A stretch of 64,000 nt of DNA, from NCBI GenBank assembly GCA_012517315.1, contig JAAYVE010000005.1:1-64000 (forward strand), written 5' to 3'. The stretch comes from Deltaproteobacteria bacterium (GTDB lineage Bacteria > Desulfobacterota > Syntrophobacteria > Syntrophobacterales > Syntrophobacteraceae). Positions 9,435-18,800 of this stretch are shown here, piece by piece; position 1 is the stretch's first letter; every line of letters begins with the position of its first letter. Made by a program: the position numbers and the translations under genes. The notes below the pieces were generated by a model that had not been told where the DNA came from, did not search any database, and saw only the letters and a program-made list of their open reading frames with translations.

Positions 9435-10169
9435 ATGTTGAGAATCCTTTCCGTGGGGAAGTCCGATGTCGGACTCAAGCGCACCAACAATGAAGACATT
9501 TTCCTCATTCGCGACGACTTGGGCATTGTCGCAGTGGCCGACGGCATGGGCGGTGCCGCTGCGGGAGAACTGGCCAGCCAGTTTTTCGCAGAAACGTCCT
9601 TGGACGTTTTCACACTCGATGGCCCTCCGTCGGGAGACAACGACGGGGCCCTAATCCAAAAAGCTTTCGACCTGGCCAATCAGCGCATCCTGGAACACGT
9701 GGAACGAAACCCGGCCCACAGGGGAATGGGCTGCACCGCAGAACTCCTTGTCCTCCATGGAGAACGGTTCACCCTGGGCCATGTAGGAGACAGCCGGACT
9801 TACCTCTTTCGGCAGAATCAACTGAAGCAACTCACCCGCGATCACTCTCTCGTCCAGGACCAGCTGAACCAAGGACTCATCACGCCGGAAGAAGCGCGCA
9901 AACACCCCCTTCGAAACGTCATTCTCAGAGCGGTGGGTACCCAGGAAACCCTCGCAGTGGACCTGATCCGGGGGGCTCTCCTCCAGCAGGACATTTTCCT
10001 TCTGTGCTCCGACGGCCTCACGGACATGATCGATGACGATGCCATTTTCGCCACTCTCGCATCTCCCTTCAAACTTTCCCAGAAGGCCGAAAGTCTTATC
10101 GACCAGGCCAAGCTCGCCGGGGGCTTGGACAACGTTACGGTAGTGCTGAGCGAGGTCATCGAACCATGA
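9435..10169 (+). CDS. PP2C-family Ser/Thr protein phosphatase
   Basis: The 244-residue protein is a complete stand-alone PP2C domain. The metal- and phosphate-binding motifs appear in order: NNED (18-21), VADGMGG (34-40), GHVGDSR, CSDGLTD and the final GGLDNVT. No signal or membrane segment is present, so it is cytoplasmic. It most likely removes phosphate from substrates of the two PEGA kinases in this window. Stand-alone phosphatases of this size next to FHA proteins and a kinase are also the layout of the PppA/PpkA/Fha module that controls type VI secretion, though no secretion core gene is visible here. Confidence 0.92.
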   Translation: MLRILSVGKSDVGLKRTNNEDIFLIRDDLGIVAVADGMGGAAAGELASQFFAETSLDVFTLDGPPSGDNDGALIQKAFDLANQRILEHVERNPAHRGMGCTAELLVLHGERFTLGHVGDSRTYLFRQNQLKQLTRDHSLVQDQLNQGLITPEEARKHPLRNVILRAVGTQETLAVDLIRGALLQQDIFLLCSDGLTDMIDDDAIFATLASPFKLSQKAESLIDQAKLAGGLDNVTVVLSEVIEP

Positions 10170-10371
10170 GTGGACGTCTCTTTCGCGGACCCGCCTTTTG
10201 AACGGGGGTCACACGCCTCATGACCCGAAAGCTTCGGACGACCATGCAAAATGCACCCTTTGGGCGCGCTACCAGAATGGGTAGGCCCATCGCACCCCAC
10301 CGAGCCAGTCAACCAGATGTGGCATCGGCGATCGGTCCACCCAAGGAGATGCGTTCAAACGGCTTGAACAT

Positions 10372-10953
10372 ATGAGCACTCTGACGCCGTTCTCCCAGTC
10401 GGAACTGGTGGCGGGCACAACGCAGCGAAAAGGAATATGTGTGGCACTCTGCGATCTCTGGTTGAGGCTGATCAAGCTGAATCCAGGCGAAGATCCGCAT
10501 GGCCGTCTCGGACAATTGCGACTCATGATCCCCCAAGCGTTGCACTACCAGGACAACTACGCCGGCCTGCGTGCCATCCGCGGCAGGACGGCGGCACGTC
10601 AGCAGGTGGCAGGCAACCTCGGCCTCCATTACGTCGAACAAACGACCGTCTCCAGGCGCCAGAGCGGCATGAGCGGCATAAGACAAAAGTTGGCCTCGGA
10701 CATCGGTTATCCTGGCGCAGCGGCGACCTGGACGTTGGAATTCGAGGGAGGGAGCCGGCATGCTGTGGCGGGTTTTTGCGGAATCGGCGGGCAGGAACCG
10801 ATCTTGAGGCTCATCCTCCATCTTTTCGACCCCAACGTCGGGGAGTACCGTGGAGAGCTGCGGGAGCTGAATTCCATCCTGGATGACCTTCTGGGGCGTT
10901 TTCCGGTCTATCATACCGTCAAAAGCGTTTGCCGCACTTGGGAAGGATCATGA
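10372..10953 (+). CDS. YopT-like (peptidase C58 family) cysteine protease candidate
   Basis: The 193-residue protein shows the C58/YopT signature in the right order and spacing: RKGICVALCDLW with Cys23, GGSRHAVAGFCG with His130, and LHLFDPNVGEYR with Asp153. In this family Cys-His-Asp is the catalytic triad, and HLFDPNxGE is especially diagnostic. No signal peptide is seen. The ATG at 10372 lacks a clear ribosome site; AAGGAG at 10343 is too far away, and the frame is open back to a stop at 10282, but no other start codon suits. C58 enzymes are mostly secreted effectors that cut host or target proteins. The neighbours are PP2C and an NlpC/P60-like gene. The fold call is good; substrate and delivery route are unknown. 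Confidence 0.72.
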   Translation: MSTLTPFSQSELVAGTTQRKGICVALCDLWLRLIKLNPGEDPHGRLGQLRLMIPQALHYQDNYAGLRAIRGRTAARQQVAGNLGLHYVEQTTVSRRQSGMSGIRQKLASDIGYPGAAATWTLEFEGGSRHAVAGFCGIGGQEPILRLILHLFDPNVGEYRGELRELNSILDDLLGRFPVYHTVKSVCRTWEGS

Positions 10954-11151
10954 CATCCGGTCGAGCGCCGGACCCCTGGGCAATTTCTTAAGGAGAGGCG
11001 ATCGCATACCGAGGGGAACCCGCACACAAGGGACTCTCTGGGGGGAGGGGGTGACAGCCGCCGGGTTCCATCCATGCCCGCCAGGATTTACGATGGGGAC
11101 CGCCGTGCGTTTTCAGTCCCCCGGTTTTCTCATCCTTCAGGAGGTGGCGCC

Positions 11152-11988
11152 ATGTCCAGAAGAGTCACTCCGCTGAGCCTTTACCAGGAGTACCGCAGAC
11201 TTCGGGTCGCCTATGAAGATCCGGTCACCTACGAATCCAAAGCGGCCACCGTGGATGTCCACCACTATTTCATGATGCGCTGGCCGAAGGATTATCCGTC
11301 AGCGACTGAATGGAAACAATCCAAGTATGGTCAAGCCCAGTTGCAGCGCGAGAAAATCGTGCAGGGAGTGAGGGGTTATTTTGGTCGGGATGCCCGTGTG
11401 TTTCTCGGCAAAGCCGCCGATGTGGGTTCACTCAGCTACGACCTGTTCCAGCCTTTCCAAGGCAAGGGTTCGCCGGGGCAGATTGCCGCAGCCCTTGCAT
11501 GGGCCGCCCGATCGGGGGCCATCAAGGGAACAGGCGTTGGAGGTTCCCTCAAGGAAAAGGACCTGCAGGCCTTTTGTGACAGCTACGTCGGGATCGACTG
11601 CCTCGGGTTCGTCAACAACTACTTTCTGGCCTCCGGGCGATTGCAGGGTCGCCACCGCGACATTCCCGTCTATTACGCCAAGGGGAGAAAGTTGGCGAGA
11701 GAGAGTGCCTCCGATGTGATCCAATCGGATATTCTCATCTGGATGGTGAAGAAGGACAAGGCGTTCTCCATGAAGAACAACCCGGGACACATCGCCCTGG
11801 TGGAAAAGGTGCAGGGAACCGGGTCGTGGGAAGTCGTCGAATCCCACGGGGGGAAAGGTCTTGACCACAATGTCTACAGCGTTCTTCAGGAGCCTGAAAA
11901 AACGGGCACTTCCGGTATCTTTCACGTGGACAGAGGCATCGCCGGAAAAGGTTGCAATTACGTTGCCGTTGTGCCTTTTGTGCCATGA
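11152..11988 (+). CDS. NlpC/P60-like cysteine hydrolase candidate
   Basis: The start is the ATG at 11152, preceded by AGGAGG; the frame extends upstream but the ribosome site decides. The 278-residue protein has an NlpC/P60-like core in its second half: YVGIDCLGFVNNYF with Cys150 as likely nucleophile, NNPGHIALVEKV with His213, and VVESHGGKG with His232, matching the Cys-His-His order of cell-wall amidases and peptidases. The first 110 residues match nothing I know. No signal peptide is visible, so it would need an accessory export route or act inside the cell. It is flanked by the C58-like gene and a PEGA kinase gene. An effector-type peptidoglycan hydrolase is one reading; a protein-directed enzyme is another. 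Confidence 0.62.
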   Translation: MSRRVTPLSLYQEYRRLRVAYEDPVTYESKAATVDVHHYFMMRWPKDYPSATEWKQSKYGQAQLQREKIVQGVRGYFGRDARVFLGKAADVGSLSYDLFQPFQGKGSPGQIAAALAWAARSGAIKGTGVGGSLKEKDLQAFCDSYVGIDCLGFVNNYFLASGRLQGRHRDIPVYYAKGRKLARESASDVIQSDILIWMVKKDKAFSMKNNPGHIALVEKVQGTGSWEVVESHGGKGLDHNVYSVLQEPEKTGTSGIFHVDRGIAGKGCNYVAVVPFVP

Positions 11989-12165
11989 TGTGCAACGACT
12001 TTCGCCTGCCTGCCGGCCTTTGGGGCATTGGGACGGCTTCGAGGGCAGTGTTTTTGATCAGACGCTGGAATTGGCTGCGAGTTGTGGGGCTCTCCTGATG
12101 TCCTTCAAAGGGGATCGAGTCGGGGGAGGCATACGGGCTTTTTGCCTGAATTTATCGGATAAACC

Positions 12166-13500
12166 ATGCGTTACGGTCGCTACGACATCGTGGAGGAACT
12201 GGGGGGAGGATCCATGGGGGTGGTCTACAAGGCTCTCGATCCTCAGATCAACCGCCTCGTCGCGCTCAAGGTGATGCGGCCCGACCGCGTGACGAATCCG
12301 GATTTCAGGAAGAGGTTCCTCAAAGAGGCTCAAGCCGTTGGCAGGCTGTCACATCCCAATGTCGTGACGGTCTACGACATGGGGGAAGATCACGGGCAAG
12401 TGTTCATCGCCATGGAATTCGTGGAAGGAAAGCCCTTGGACCGGATCATCCGGGACAAGAGCTTCACCCTCCGGGAAATGCTCGACATCGGGATACAGGC
12501 CGCGAAGGCCCTAGATTACGCACACAGCAGGGGGGTCGTCCATCGGGACATCAAGCCGAGCAACATTCTCGTCCAGTCCGACGGGGTCATCAAGATCACT
12601 GACTTCGGAATCGCCCACATCGAAAATCCCGAGGCGACGCAACTGACGCAAACGGGCGATGTTCTGGGCACACCGGCCTACATGGCCCCTGAACAGGTTC
12701 TGGGCCAGCCTGTGGATGGTCGTTCGGACCTCTACTCTTTAGGGGTGATCCTTTATGAGATGGCGGCAGGGAAGAGACCCTTCAAAGGCGAAAACATCGC
12801 CACCATCTTCCAAAGCATCATTCACGAGAATCCCGAAAGCCCCGTCAAGACCAATCCATCCCTTCACGGGGAACTCTCTCAGATCATCATGAAATGCCTC
12901 GCAAAATCTCCTGATCTGCGCTTTGCCACAGGTCGCACGCTTGCCGACGCCCTCGAAAAATGCCAGGAGAGTTCCGAGGCTGCCACAATGACGGCGCGCG
13001 CTTCGGTTGAAAGCATAACGCGACCATTGGGAAGATTTGTGGTTGTTCCCCTTGTTTTCTTGATTGTCGTGTGCTTCGCCGGAGTAGTATACTTTTATTG
13101 GATACATTTTCCCGAAAAGAAGCGAGAAGAATTGCGGACGGGTTCCGTGCCCGGCATGCAGGACGCAAAGAGTGAGCCCACTGCATTGCATCCATCGCCT
13201 GTGGCGGGGAATGACGAGGCCCTTCCTTCCGACATCAAGACCGGTCTGCTCAAAATCACCACCTTTCCCATCGGGGCACACGTTATCATTGACGGAGAAA
13301 GGAAGGGAACCACACCCCTCGAGATACGGCTCCCAAGCGGCCACTACGAATTGCGACTGAACCTTGAAGGTTATGGAGACTGGGCGGCAAGGGTCAAGAT
13401 CGCAGAAAACGCATTGGTTCAAGTCCCCGTTGATTTGCTCCCCCTGTCTCCTCCCGGCTTTTCAAATGCTCCAGGAGGCAAGAATGGTCAGAACCATTAG
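12166..13500 (+). CDS. Membrane Ser/Thr protein kinase with one PEGA domain
   Basis: The 444-residue Hanks-type kinase has the glycine loop GGGSMG (13-18), Lys35, HRDIKPSN with Asp128, DFGIAH and the APEQ segment. A membrane helix (VVVPLVFLIVVCFAGVVYFYW, about 290-310) is followed by a Pro/Ser-rich linker and a single PEGA repeat (FPIGAHVIIDGERKG...LPSGHYELRL). The kinase half is closely related to that of the kinase at 2457-4880, indicating duplication with later gain or loss of PEGA units. Its stop overlaps the next gene by 17 nt, so the two are translationally linked. It probably reads an envelope signal through PEGA and phosphorylates FHA-bound targets. Confidence 0.93.
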   Translation: MRYGRYDIVEELGGGSMGVVYKALDPQINRLVALKVMRPDRVTNPDFRKRFLKEAQAVGRLSHPNVVTVYDMGEDHGQVFIAMEFVEGKPLDRIIRDKSFTLREMLDIGIQAAKALDYAHSRGVVHRDIKPSNILVQSDGVIKITDFGIAHIENPEATQLTQTGDVLGTPAYMAPEQVLGQPVDGRSDLYSLGVILYEMAAGKRPFKGENIATIFQSIIHENPESPVKTNPSLHGELSQIIMKCLAKSPDLRFATGRTLADALEKCQESSEAATMTARASVESITRPLGRFVVVPLVFLIVVCFAGVVYFYWIHFPEKKREELRTGSVPGMQDAKSEPTALHPSPVAGNDEALPSDIKTGLLKITTFPIGAHVIIDGERKGTTPLEIRLPSGHYELRLNLEGYGDWAARVKIAENALVQVPVDLLPLSPPGFSNAPGGKNGQNH

Positions 13501-14533
13501 AGGTTTCGGATTTCTTGTGCTACTGTGCGCCGCTTTTGCTCCGGCCCCGAGCGCCATTGGGAAGCCGACACCCGGGCAAACAGCACCTTACTTCTCTCCA
13601 AAGGACTTTCAGGAAAAAACCCAGGATATTGCTCAACTGCAGAACCGGTCGGTAGTGATACTCTATTTTTTCGATCCCGACTCTCAGGCCAGCACCGAAG
13701 GATTGGCAAGCCTCATTACCCTGGTCGATCGCTACCGCGAACTTGAGGTGACCGTGTGGGCGGTCACGGCCTCCAATCCGGAAAGAGTCAAGGCAATGCC
13801 TTCCTCCACCTCGATCCCGTTCCCCCTTCTCTTCGATCAACCGGGGATTCTGGCGAGCTATGGAGCCGACGTCATCCTCCCGACCATCTGTGTCCTGGGG
13901 CCAGGGCTGAAAATCCTGGACGTGCTGCAAGGTGCGGGCAAAACGACCGAAATGAGGTTGGAGAGGATCCTGACGGGAGCGCTCCATGAGAAGCAGCCGA
14001 CTGTCGCCGAACCCATCAACGGGATCACCATCGACGAACCCCAACAGATTGCGAGCATCCCCGATTTGTCCACACCCGCGAGGTCCTTTGCCGATTTCAA
14101 GGCCTATTACCTGGCGGGGAACGAACCACCGACGGAACTCAAGGAAGCGGACAGCCTCACTGCCGACCACTTCTATTTTTTCACGTTTCGTCCGGAACGT
14201 TCATTGTATCTTTACATGGCCCAGATCGACTCGCGGGGAAGCATCCATCCCATTTTTCCAAACAAGCGTTACAGTGCCGCCCAGAACCCTCTCAAACCCA
14301 CAAGGGAATACAGGTTTCCCGAGGTCGACTTTTTCGGTGTCGACCAGAATGCCGGCAGGGAGAACATCCTCGCCATTGCCTCCGAAGTGCCCGTTGAAAG
14401 CCTCGAAAAACTTTTCTCCCACCTGAGGGCTGCGGGGAACGGGGGAGCGGAACCTGTTGCACAACAGTTTCAGTCGATTTTCAGCAGACAGGATTCGGAC
14501 AGGGTGAAGCGGTTGTCGTTTCTGCACAAGTAA
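13484..14533 (+). CDS. Exported thioredoxin-fold protein without CxxC, fused to DUF4384
   Basis: The start at 13484 follows AGGAGG and overlaps the kinase gene by 17 nt. A signal peptide covers residues 1-23. Residues 25-165 resemble an AhpC/TlpA thioredoxin fold (PGQTAPYFSPKDF, VVILYFFDPDSQAS, DVILPTICVLGP), but the active-site CxxC position reads DSQAS, so redox chemistry is unlikely. Residues 220-340 fit DUF4384 (LYLYMAQIDSRGSIHPIFPN and GRENILAIAS), a domain often found with signalling kinases and secretion clusters. The protein is 349 residues and predicted periplasmic, where it could bind the PEGA part of its partner kinase. The thioredoxin call is moderate and the DUF4384 call better. 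Confidence 0.68.
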   Translation: MVRTIRGFGFLVLLCAAFAPAPSAIGKPTPGQTAPYFSPKDFQEKTQDIAQLQNRSVVILYFFDPDSQASTEGLASLITLVDRYRELEVTVWAVTASNPERVKAMPSSTSIPFPLLFDQPGILASYGADVILPTICVLGPGLKILDVLQGAGKTTEMRLERILTGALHEKQPTVAEPINGITIDEPQQIASIPDLSTPARSFADFKAYYLAGNEPPTELKEADSLTADHFYFFTFRPERSLYLYMAQIDSRGSIHPIFPNKRYSAAQNPLKPTREYRFPEVDFFGVDQNAGRENILAIASEVPVESLEKLFSHLRAAGNGGAEPVAQQFQSIFSRQDSDRVKRLSFLHK

Positions 14534-14565
14534 ACCGTTTGAAAGCCGCAAAGGAGGGTTGGATC

Positions 14566-15270
14566 ATGAAACGGCTCATGAGCGTGGCTCTCGTCATGGC
14601 TTTTCTGGCTTTTCCGGGATCTTCCCCGGGGGCGGACTGTTCCCAAGCTTACGCGCTGATGGAAGACTCCAGAAACAGCGAGGAACAGTTGGTCGACCTG
14701 GAAAAGAAGTATCCCGATTGCGGGGAGATCAGTGTCTGTCTTGGGGATTTCTACTATGACAGAGAAATCTGGAAGGCTGCCTTTGAGCATTACCGGAAAG
14801 CCTTCAAGGTTCTCGGACCAACCGACAAGTTGAAAAGCCGGCTGTCGGAGCTGGAAGGCAGACTGCCGGTGGCGGTGGCGGACGCAGACGATCTGGGCAA
14901 GCTTCGGGGCTTGGCCGGTATGAAGAAGTTGCCCCCGCTGGTTCTTCACATCCAGTTCGATACCAACAGTGCGGAGATCAAGCCCAGCAGCAAGAAACTC
15001 CTGGACAACTTCGCAATGATGCTGACGACGACGTTTGCCGGCAGGAAATTCATCATAGAAGGACATACGGACAATGTGGGTCGCTATGAACCAAATCTGA
15101 AGCTCTCCAGAAACAGAGCCAATTCAGTGAGGGACTACTTGGTCAGAAGGCACGGGATCGATCCCGACCGATTGGAAGCGGAGGGCTACGCTTACAAGAA
15201 ACCCATCGACACCAACCTGACCCCTGAAGGAAGGCGGAACAACCGGCGCGTTCAGTTCGCGGGACAGTGA
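14566..15270 (+). CDS. OmpA-family peptidoglycan-binding protein
   Basis: The ATG at 14566 has AAAGGAGG upstream. The 234-residue protein has a signal peptide ending near residue 23; the SPGADC context is not a proper lipobox, so it is probably soluble periplasmic. Residues 25-105 form a TPR-like helical region (LGDFYYDREIWKAAFEHYRKAF). Residues 125-233 are a full OmpA_C domain: IQFDTNSAEIKPSS, IEGHTDNVG and LSRNRANSVRDYL, which include the Asp and Arg that bind diaminopimelate in this family. It anchors something to peptidoglycan, plausibly the preceding kinase complex. It lies 32 nt after the thioredoxin-fold gene and is tightly followed by the next gene. Confidence 0.85.
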   Translation: MKRLMSVALVMAFLAFPGSSPGADCSQAYALMEDSRNSEEQLVDLEKKYPDCGEISVCLGDFYYDREIWKAAFEHYRKAFKVLGPTDKLKSRLSELEGRLPVAVADADDLGKLRGLAGMKKLPPLVLHIQFDTNSAEIKPSSKKLLDNFAMMLTTTFAGRKFIIEGHTDNVGRYEPNLKLSRNRANSVRDYLVRRHGIDPDRLEAEGYAYKKPIDTNLTPEGRRNNRRVQFAGQ

Positions 15271-15293
15271 AAATCGACAACCGGGGATGGAGG

Positions 15294-15824
15294 ATGGCAC
15301 TCTTCCAGATCAGCAGGCAGCTTCTCGACGGGTACGCGGGCAAAAACATCGTTGACATCTGCGCTTACGGCTACTCAGACGCGGGCCTCAGTCATTGCGC
15401 CCATTTTGTGAGCCATGTTCTGCAATTGCAGTTCGGCTACACTTGCGGCCGAGGGGGAAGAGGGGGGCGCAATGTCAGGGTTCACGAGATTTTTGCCAAC
15501 TGCCCGCAGGTGGGGAGATTCAATGACCGCCCATCAGAATACTGCCTCATCTTTGTCACAAAGCTTTCCAATGTCAACATCAGGCGAAGAACGATGAAAA
15601 ACGTGCAAAAGAAACATGTGGGCATCTATTGCAACGGCACAATCTGGCACTATAGCAACTTGCGCCACAGGGTGGTGACACAAAGGCCCGCTGAGTTCAT
15701 CCACCACTATCCGAATCAAACCAACGGTCTCTTCTATGGGGCATTTCCCGCCGATGCCGCGGCGATTCCCTGGATACCGCTGGCTGAGGAACCCAGACTG
15801 GCAGATGAGAGGGCCCTCGCATGA
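15294..15824 (+). CDS. Small CHAP/NlpC-like cysteine hydrolase candidate
   Basis: Two starts are possible. A GTG at 15267 overlaps the ompA-like stop as GTGA; the ATG at 15294 has GGGG 7 nt upstream and is preferred. The 176-residue protein has no signal or membrane segment. GLSHCAHFVSHVLQ places Cys35 at the start of a helix, as in NlpC/CHAP/LRAT folds, and KKHVGIYCNGTIWHYSN gives His108 plus a second polar residue on the next strand. This is the generic Cys-His arrangement; I cannot assign a specific family. It is the last gene of the kinase-thioredoxin-OmpA operon, and converges with the CHAT gene. It is the third cysteine-hydrolase-like gene in under 6 kb. Confidence 0.55.
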   Translation: MALFQISRQLLDGYAGKNIVDICAYGYSDAGLSHCAHFVSHVLQLQFGYTCGRGGRGGRNVRVHEIFANCPQVGRFNDRPSEYCLIFVTKLSNVNIRRRTMKNVQKKHVGIYCNGTIWHYSNLRHRVVTQRPAEFIHHYPNQTNGLFYGAFPADAAAIPWIPLAEEPRLADERALA

Positions 15825-15872
15825 ACATGTCTTGTGGATCCATCCGGTCTCTGCGGGGGACTCTTGCAGAAT

Positions 15873-18800
15873 CTACTGTCTGGCCATCGTCACGGACCTC
15901 TCTCCCGGCCTCTGGCCGCCGTCTCCCACAACGACGAAGGCCCCCCAAGCCAGGGGATGTGAAAAAGTGGGATTTTCAATCAAGGCGGCCTGAGCGCGCA
16001 TCATCGCCTCCGAAAGAGTGAGATTGGTGTCCTTGAGCTGCTCGAAACACGTCGTCATGAGTTTCACCGTTGATTTTTCCGGTATTTCCCACTGAGTCAC
16101 CACGAGGGAACGCGCTCCCGCGTAAAGGAAAGCCCTCGCCAGCCCCGAAAGAGCCTCGCCGCCCATGCCCGCAGCCGGTCCGGAGGTGTCGCAGGCGGAT
16201 AGCACCACCACGTCCGCGTCAAGATGAAGGCCGATCACTTCGCTCGTGGAAAGCAGCCCGTCGCTCGCTTCCCCTTCCCGGGATGACATTGAGACCACAA
16301 GAGCCGGCTCCGGAAGACACCTGAGCTTCTGGGGAAGCAGCCCATGCGTTGCGAAGTAGATGATGCGGTAATCATCCAATTTCGCTTTCTTTACGGCAGC
16401 TTCGGTGAACGCACGTCCAAGTACCAGCGATTTTTCAGGTGCGTGAAGCATAGCGGCCACCTCGCGGAGCTCCCGCCCCGTGTTGGGGAGTTCGGGCAGG
16501 TTCGCCAGCAGATGAGCCTCCTCGCGGCAGGTTTTCGGCAAGTCCAGTGCCGCCATCACCGCATCTGCATCTCCATGTGGCACGAAATCGCCGAACCCGA
16601 TGAAGCCTGCGGGAGCCCGCGACGGTCGCACCGCAGTCCGCAGGTTCACAAAGGACTGCACCGACGGGGCATGGGTGATGGCATGCTTTCGAGCCATCCA
16701 GGGAATGGAAGAGTAATCTGCCTGGAGGACCCAATCCGGCTGGGCGGTCACGAGGATCCCCAAAGGCAGGTTCAGGAGGGGACCGCTGGGCACCGCAATG
16801 ATATGCCTTGACGCGGAAACACGGTCCTGAACCGGTCCGAAAAGCCGTTTGAAAAGGGCAAATGCTTCGTCCACGGGGAATTTCTGAGTGACATCCACCG
16901 CGTCGAGGGGCTTGCGTAAACGGTTGACAAGTTCCAGGGCCTGGCTCTCCGACAGATCAATCCCGTACCCGCTGATTCCCTTCGCATCGGCGATGAACCC
17001 GAAGGAACTCTTCGGTCCCACCAGGATCTGCACCAAGAGTTCCCCTGGCCGCAGAACCCCTATCAAATCCTCGACCGAAACGGGGCGGTCGATCACTTGA
17101 TTGTACCGAGGCGCCGCCGCCTGGACCTGGCGTTCCAGGTCCGCGACGCGGGCACTCGAACCATCCCATTGTTTCTCCAGCTCGGACACTTGAGGTGCCA
17201 GGACACCGGGTTCTGCCTGCACCAGGGTGAGTTTCTCCCGCAGTGCATCCCTCTCCTGGCGGGCATCCTGCAACTGACGGATCAGGTTTCCCACCGCATC
17301 CTCACCCGCTGCAAGCCTTGCGGCCGCGAGGGACATGGACTGGGCCGCGGTGATTCCCCGGACGAGCTGTCCCGCGGAAAACATCTCCGCAAGAATCTGC
17401 TGCTTCCGGGCGGGGTTCGCCTCTGCTTCAGCCTGACCCGTCTTGAAAAAGGGAGCCGCATCTTCGAAACGAATTCCCCCACCCAGATTTCCCATGATCT
17501 CGAAACCTTTTCGGAACGCCTCGAGTGCCTTTGTTCTCTGCCCCTGACCCGCACGCACCCGGCCCAGCGCCATGTATGCCAATCCCTCGCTCCTGGAATC
17601 GCCGTACAGCGCATGCTGAGCCTGGATGCTTGCCAAGAGAAGGGCCTCGGCCTCTGACCATCTGTTTTCCTGTTCGGCAATGCGCGCCTGCATGAACCGG
17701 ATCTGAGGCAGCCACCGCCTGGGCACTCTGGGTTCACGGGCCAGGATGTCCTCGGCCTCCCTCAGGGCATCCTTGGCACCCCCCAAATCGCCCACTTCCA
17801 CAAGCATGGCCGCTTCGAGGTAACGGCTTTGCACTATGTCCCCCAACGCCGTCGCCCCACGGGGACTGAGGAGAGTCTCCCCGCCACGGACCTGTCCTCG
17901 GGGAGTCGTTGACACCAGGTTGGTCATTGGAGAGGATGCAAGAGCCGGATCCACCCCGTACCCTCTTGACAGTTCCCGCCGCATCGCCGTCGCCTTCCTT
18001 GCCGCCGCCAGCGCCTCCCGGTCCTTCCTCTGATTCGCGAGGTGAATGGCCCGATAGCTGACCAGTCTCGCTTCGTCGGTAGGTTCAAGAGACTGGGCAA
18101 CCAGCGCTTCAGCCTTTGCAAACACCGCTTCCGCCACCTCGATGCGCCCCTGGTTGCTCAATTCGAGGGCGATGTGCATATCCAGGAAGCCCTTTTCCCC
18201 AAATTCCGCGGCCACGACTTTTTGCTGAAGTGCCAACGCCCGACGGTAGCGCTGTTCCGCCTCTGGGAAGTTCGCCTGAAAATTGTAATACTGGCCAAGC
18301 TTGACAAGATCCCGGTAGACCGTCAGGTCTCCGGCGCTGTAGCTTGAAGCGGCAAGGCGCGACTCCAGCCTGCGGGTTTCCTCGGACAGCACCCCCCCCT
18401 GGGTCGCCTGAGACCGGGGAAGTCTGCCGGCAAGGACACCGATGGCCCGCTCAGTGGCCGGGTAGGCTGCTGGAATGGTCTCCGCCAGATACGTCCTTTC
18501 CCCGATACGGGCCGCCAAAGCCTGATAAGGCCAGCCGCCCACCCGGAAGCTACAGTCCAGGGCGACTGCATCGATCCCGTCCAGGATTTTCGTGGGGATC
18601 GCCGGGCCGCAGTTTGCAAAGGAGTCAAGACGATCACGCCACCATCCGCTCCCAGCCAATTCCACAGGCCCTGGCCCCCCTCCCATCGTGAAGACCCTGG
18701 CGCTGGGCTCCTCCCATTTCCCACAGGCCACACTGCGCGCCTCCACACCCTGCGGCAGTTGAACGGCCTTGGAAGGGGAGACCACTCTGCACGGCTCGCC

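Noticed and set aside
10309-10914. 201-codon minus-strand frame opposite the C58-like gene
   Set aside because: No domain or ribosome site; the plus strand carries the catalytic motifs.
1-16000. Calling the signalling island a type VI secretion locus
   Set aside because: No tssB, tssC, hcp, vgrG, clpV or tssM gene is visible; only regulator-type and effector-type genes are present.
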